Assembly: GCA_964384825.1 (NCBI GenBank)
Contig: CAYLMM010000088.1
Coordinates: forward strand, 1-7,192
Reading direction: 5' to 3'
Source: CAYLMM01 sp964384825
Lineage (GTDB): Bacteria > Krumholzibacteriota > Krumholzibacteriia > LZORAL124-64-63
DNA: 7,192 nucleotides
Shown here: positions 7,072-7,192 of the stretch, piece after piece
How the letters are laid out: every line of letters starts with the position of its first letter
How positions within the stretch are numbered: position 1 is the first letter of the stretch
Made by a program: the position numbers and the translations under genes
The notes under the pieces: model-generated
What the model was told of the DNA's origin: nothing
What the model saw: only the letters and a program-made list of their open reading frames with translations
The model's database searches: none

Positions 7072-7192
7072 ATGAAACCGATTCTTCCCTCCATCAAGGA
7101 TCCCGGCATGATCGCCGGTTTTTCGCCATCCGAGCTGACACGGCTCTGCGACGAGATCCGCGAGGAGATCATCTCCACCGTCGCCGATACCG
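7072..7192 (+). CDS. dxs: 1-deoxy-D-xylulose-5-phosphate synthase, N-terminal start (partial)
   Basis: Forty codons are visible before the window ends. Dxs is the thiamine-diphosphate enzyme that condenses pyruvate with glyceraldehyde 3-phosphate, the first step of the MEP pathway to isopentenyl diphosphate. The visible protein reads ILPSIKDPGMIAGFSPSEL and then TRLCDEIREEIISTVADT. This matches the usual Dxs opening of 'L..I..P..L..LS..EL..LA.EIR..II..VS.TGGH'. The thiamine and catalytic motifs lie beyond the window. Two in-frame ATG codons are possible: 7072 (GGAT at 7061-7064 as a weak ribosome-binding site) or 7063, adding MSA. I prefer 7072 because 7063 has no purine-rich sequence before it. 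Placement directly after ispA is common in many bacteria and supports the call. Confidence 0.87.
   Translation, partial: MKPILPSIKDPGMIAGFSPSELTRLCDEIREEIISTVADT

Overview
The window is GC-rich, gene-dense chromosomal sequence with every gene on the + strand. In order it holds: the 3' end of pheS, complete pheT, a small coiled-coil gene (zapB-like), zapA, a 6S RNA gene (ssrS), rny (RNase Y), folD, ispA, and the first 40 codons of dxs. All are housekeeping genes. I see no transposase, phage gene, CRISPR array, tRNA, rRNA, toxin or defence system, and no entirely new system. The less ordinary content is in the RNA layer around ssrS.

The organism is a high-GC bacterium using the MEP isoprenoid pathway, FtsZ/ZapA-type division, a membrane-anchored RNase Y and a 6S RNA. 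The gene order zapA-6S RNA-rny followed by folD/ispA/dxs recalls Desulfobacterota (delta-proteobacteria) and some FCB-group or uncultivated lineages. I cannot assign a phylum from sequence alone. Compared with the order I remember from those groups, ymdB (between rny and folD) and xseA/xseB (between folD and ispA) are absent here.

Region 1 (1-2646): pheS and pheT overlap by 4 bases (TTGA) and encode the alpha and beta subunits of phenylalanyl-tRNA synthetase. Region 2 (2647-3348): a ZapB-like coiled-coil protein and ZapA, both predicted to act at the FtsZ ring, separated by a long hairpin. Region 3 (3349-3595): a 6S RNA of about 179 nt starts directly after the zapA stop codon. Its closing stem, apical stem and 3'-strand hairpin can all be drawn by eye. 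The end of zapA and the start of the 6S RNA can instead fold into a terminator-like hairpin followed by T6, which is incompatible with the 6S fold. The rny leader follows and has a perfect hairpin covering its Shine-Dalgarno sequence. Region 4 (3596-5158): rny. Region 5 (5159-6965): folD and ispA, overlapping by 4 bases and presumably translationally coupled. Region 6 (6966-7192): a less GC-rich leader of about 100 nt with small repeats and a possible promoter, then the start of dxs, which runs off the window.

Functionally the window joins translation (PheST), division-ring assembly (ZapA/ZapB), global control of RNA polymerase (6S RNA), mRNA decay (RNase Y), one-carbon metabolism (FolD) and isoprenoid precursor supply (Dxs, IspA). 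Spacing allows cotranscription of much of it, with likely breaks or control points at the zapA/6S junction and upstream of dxs.
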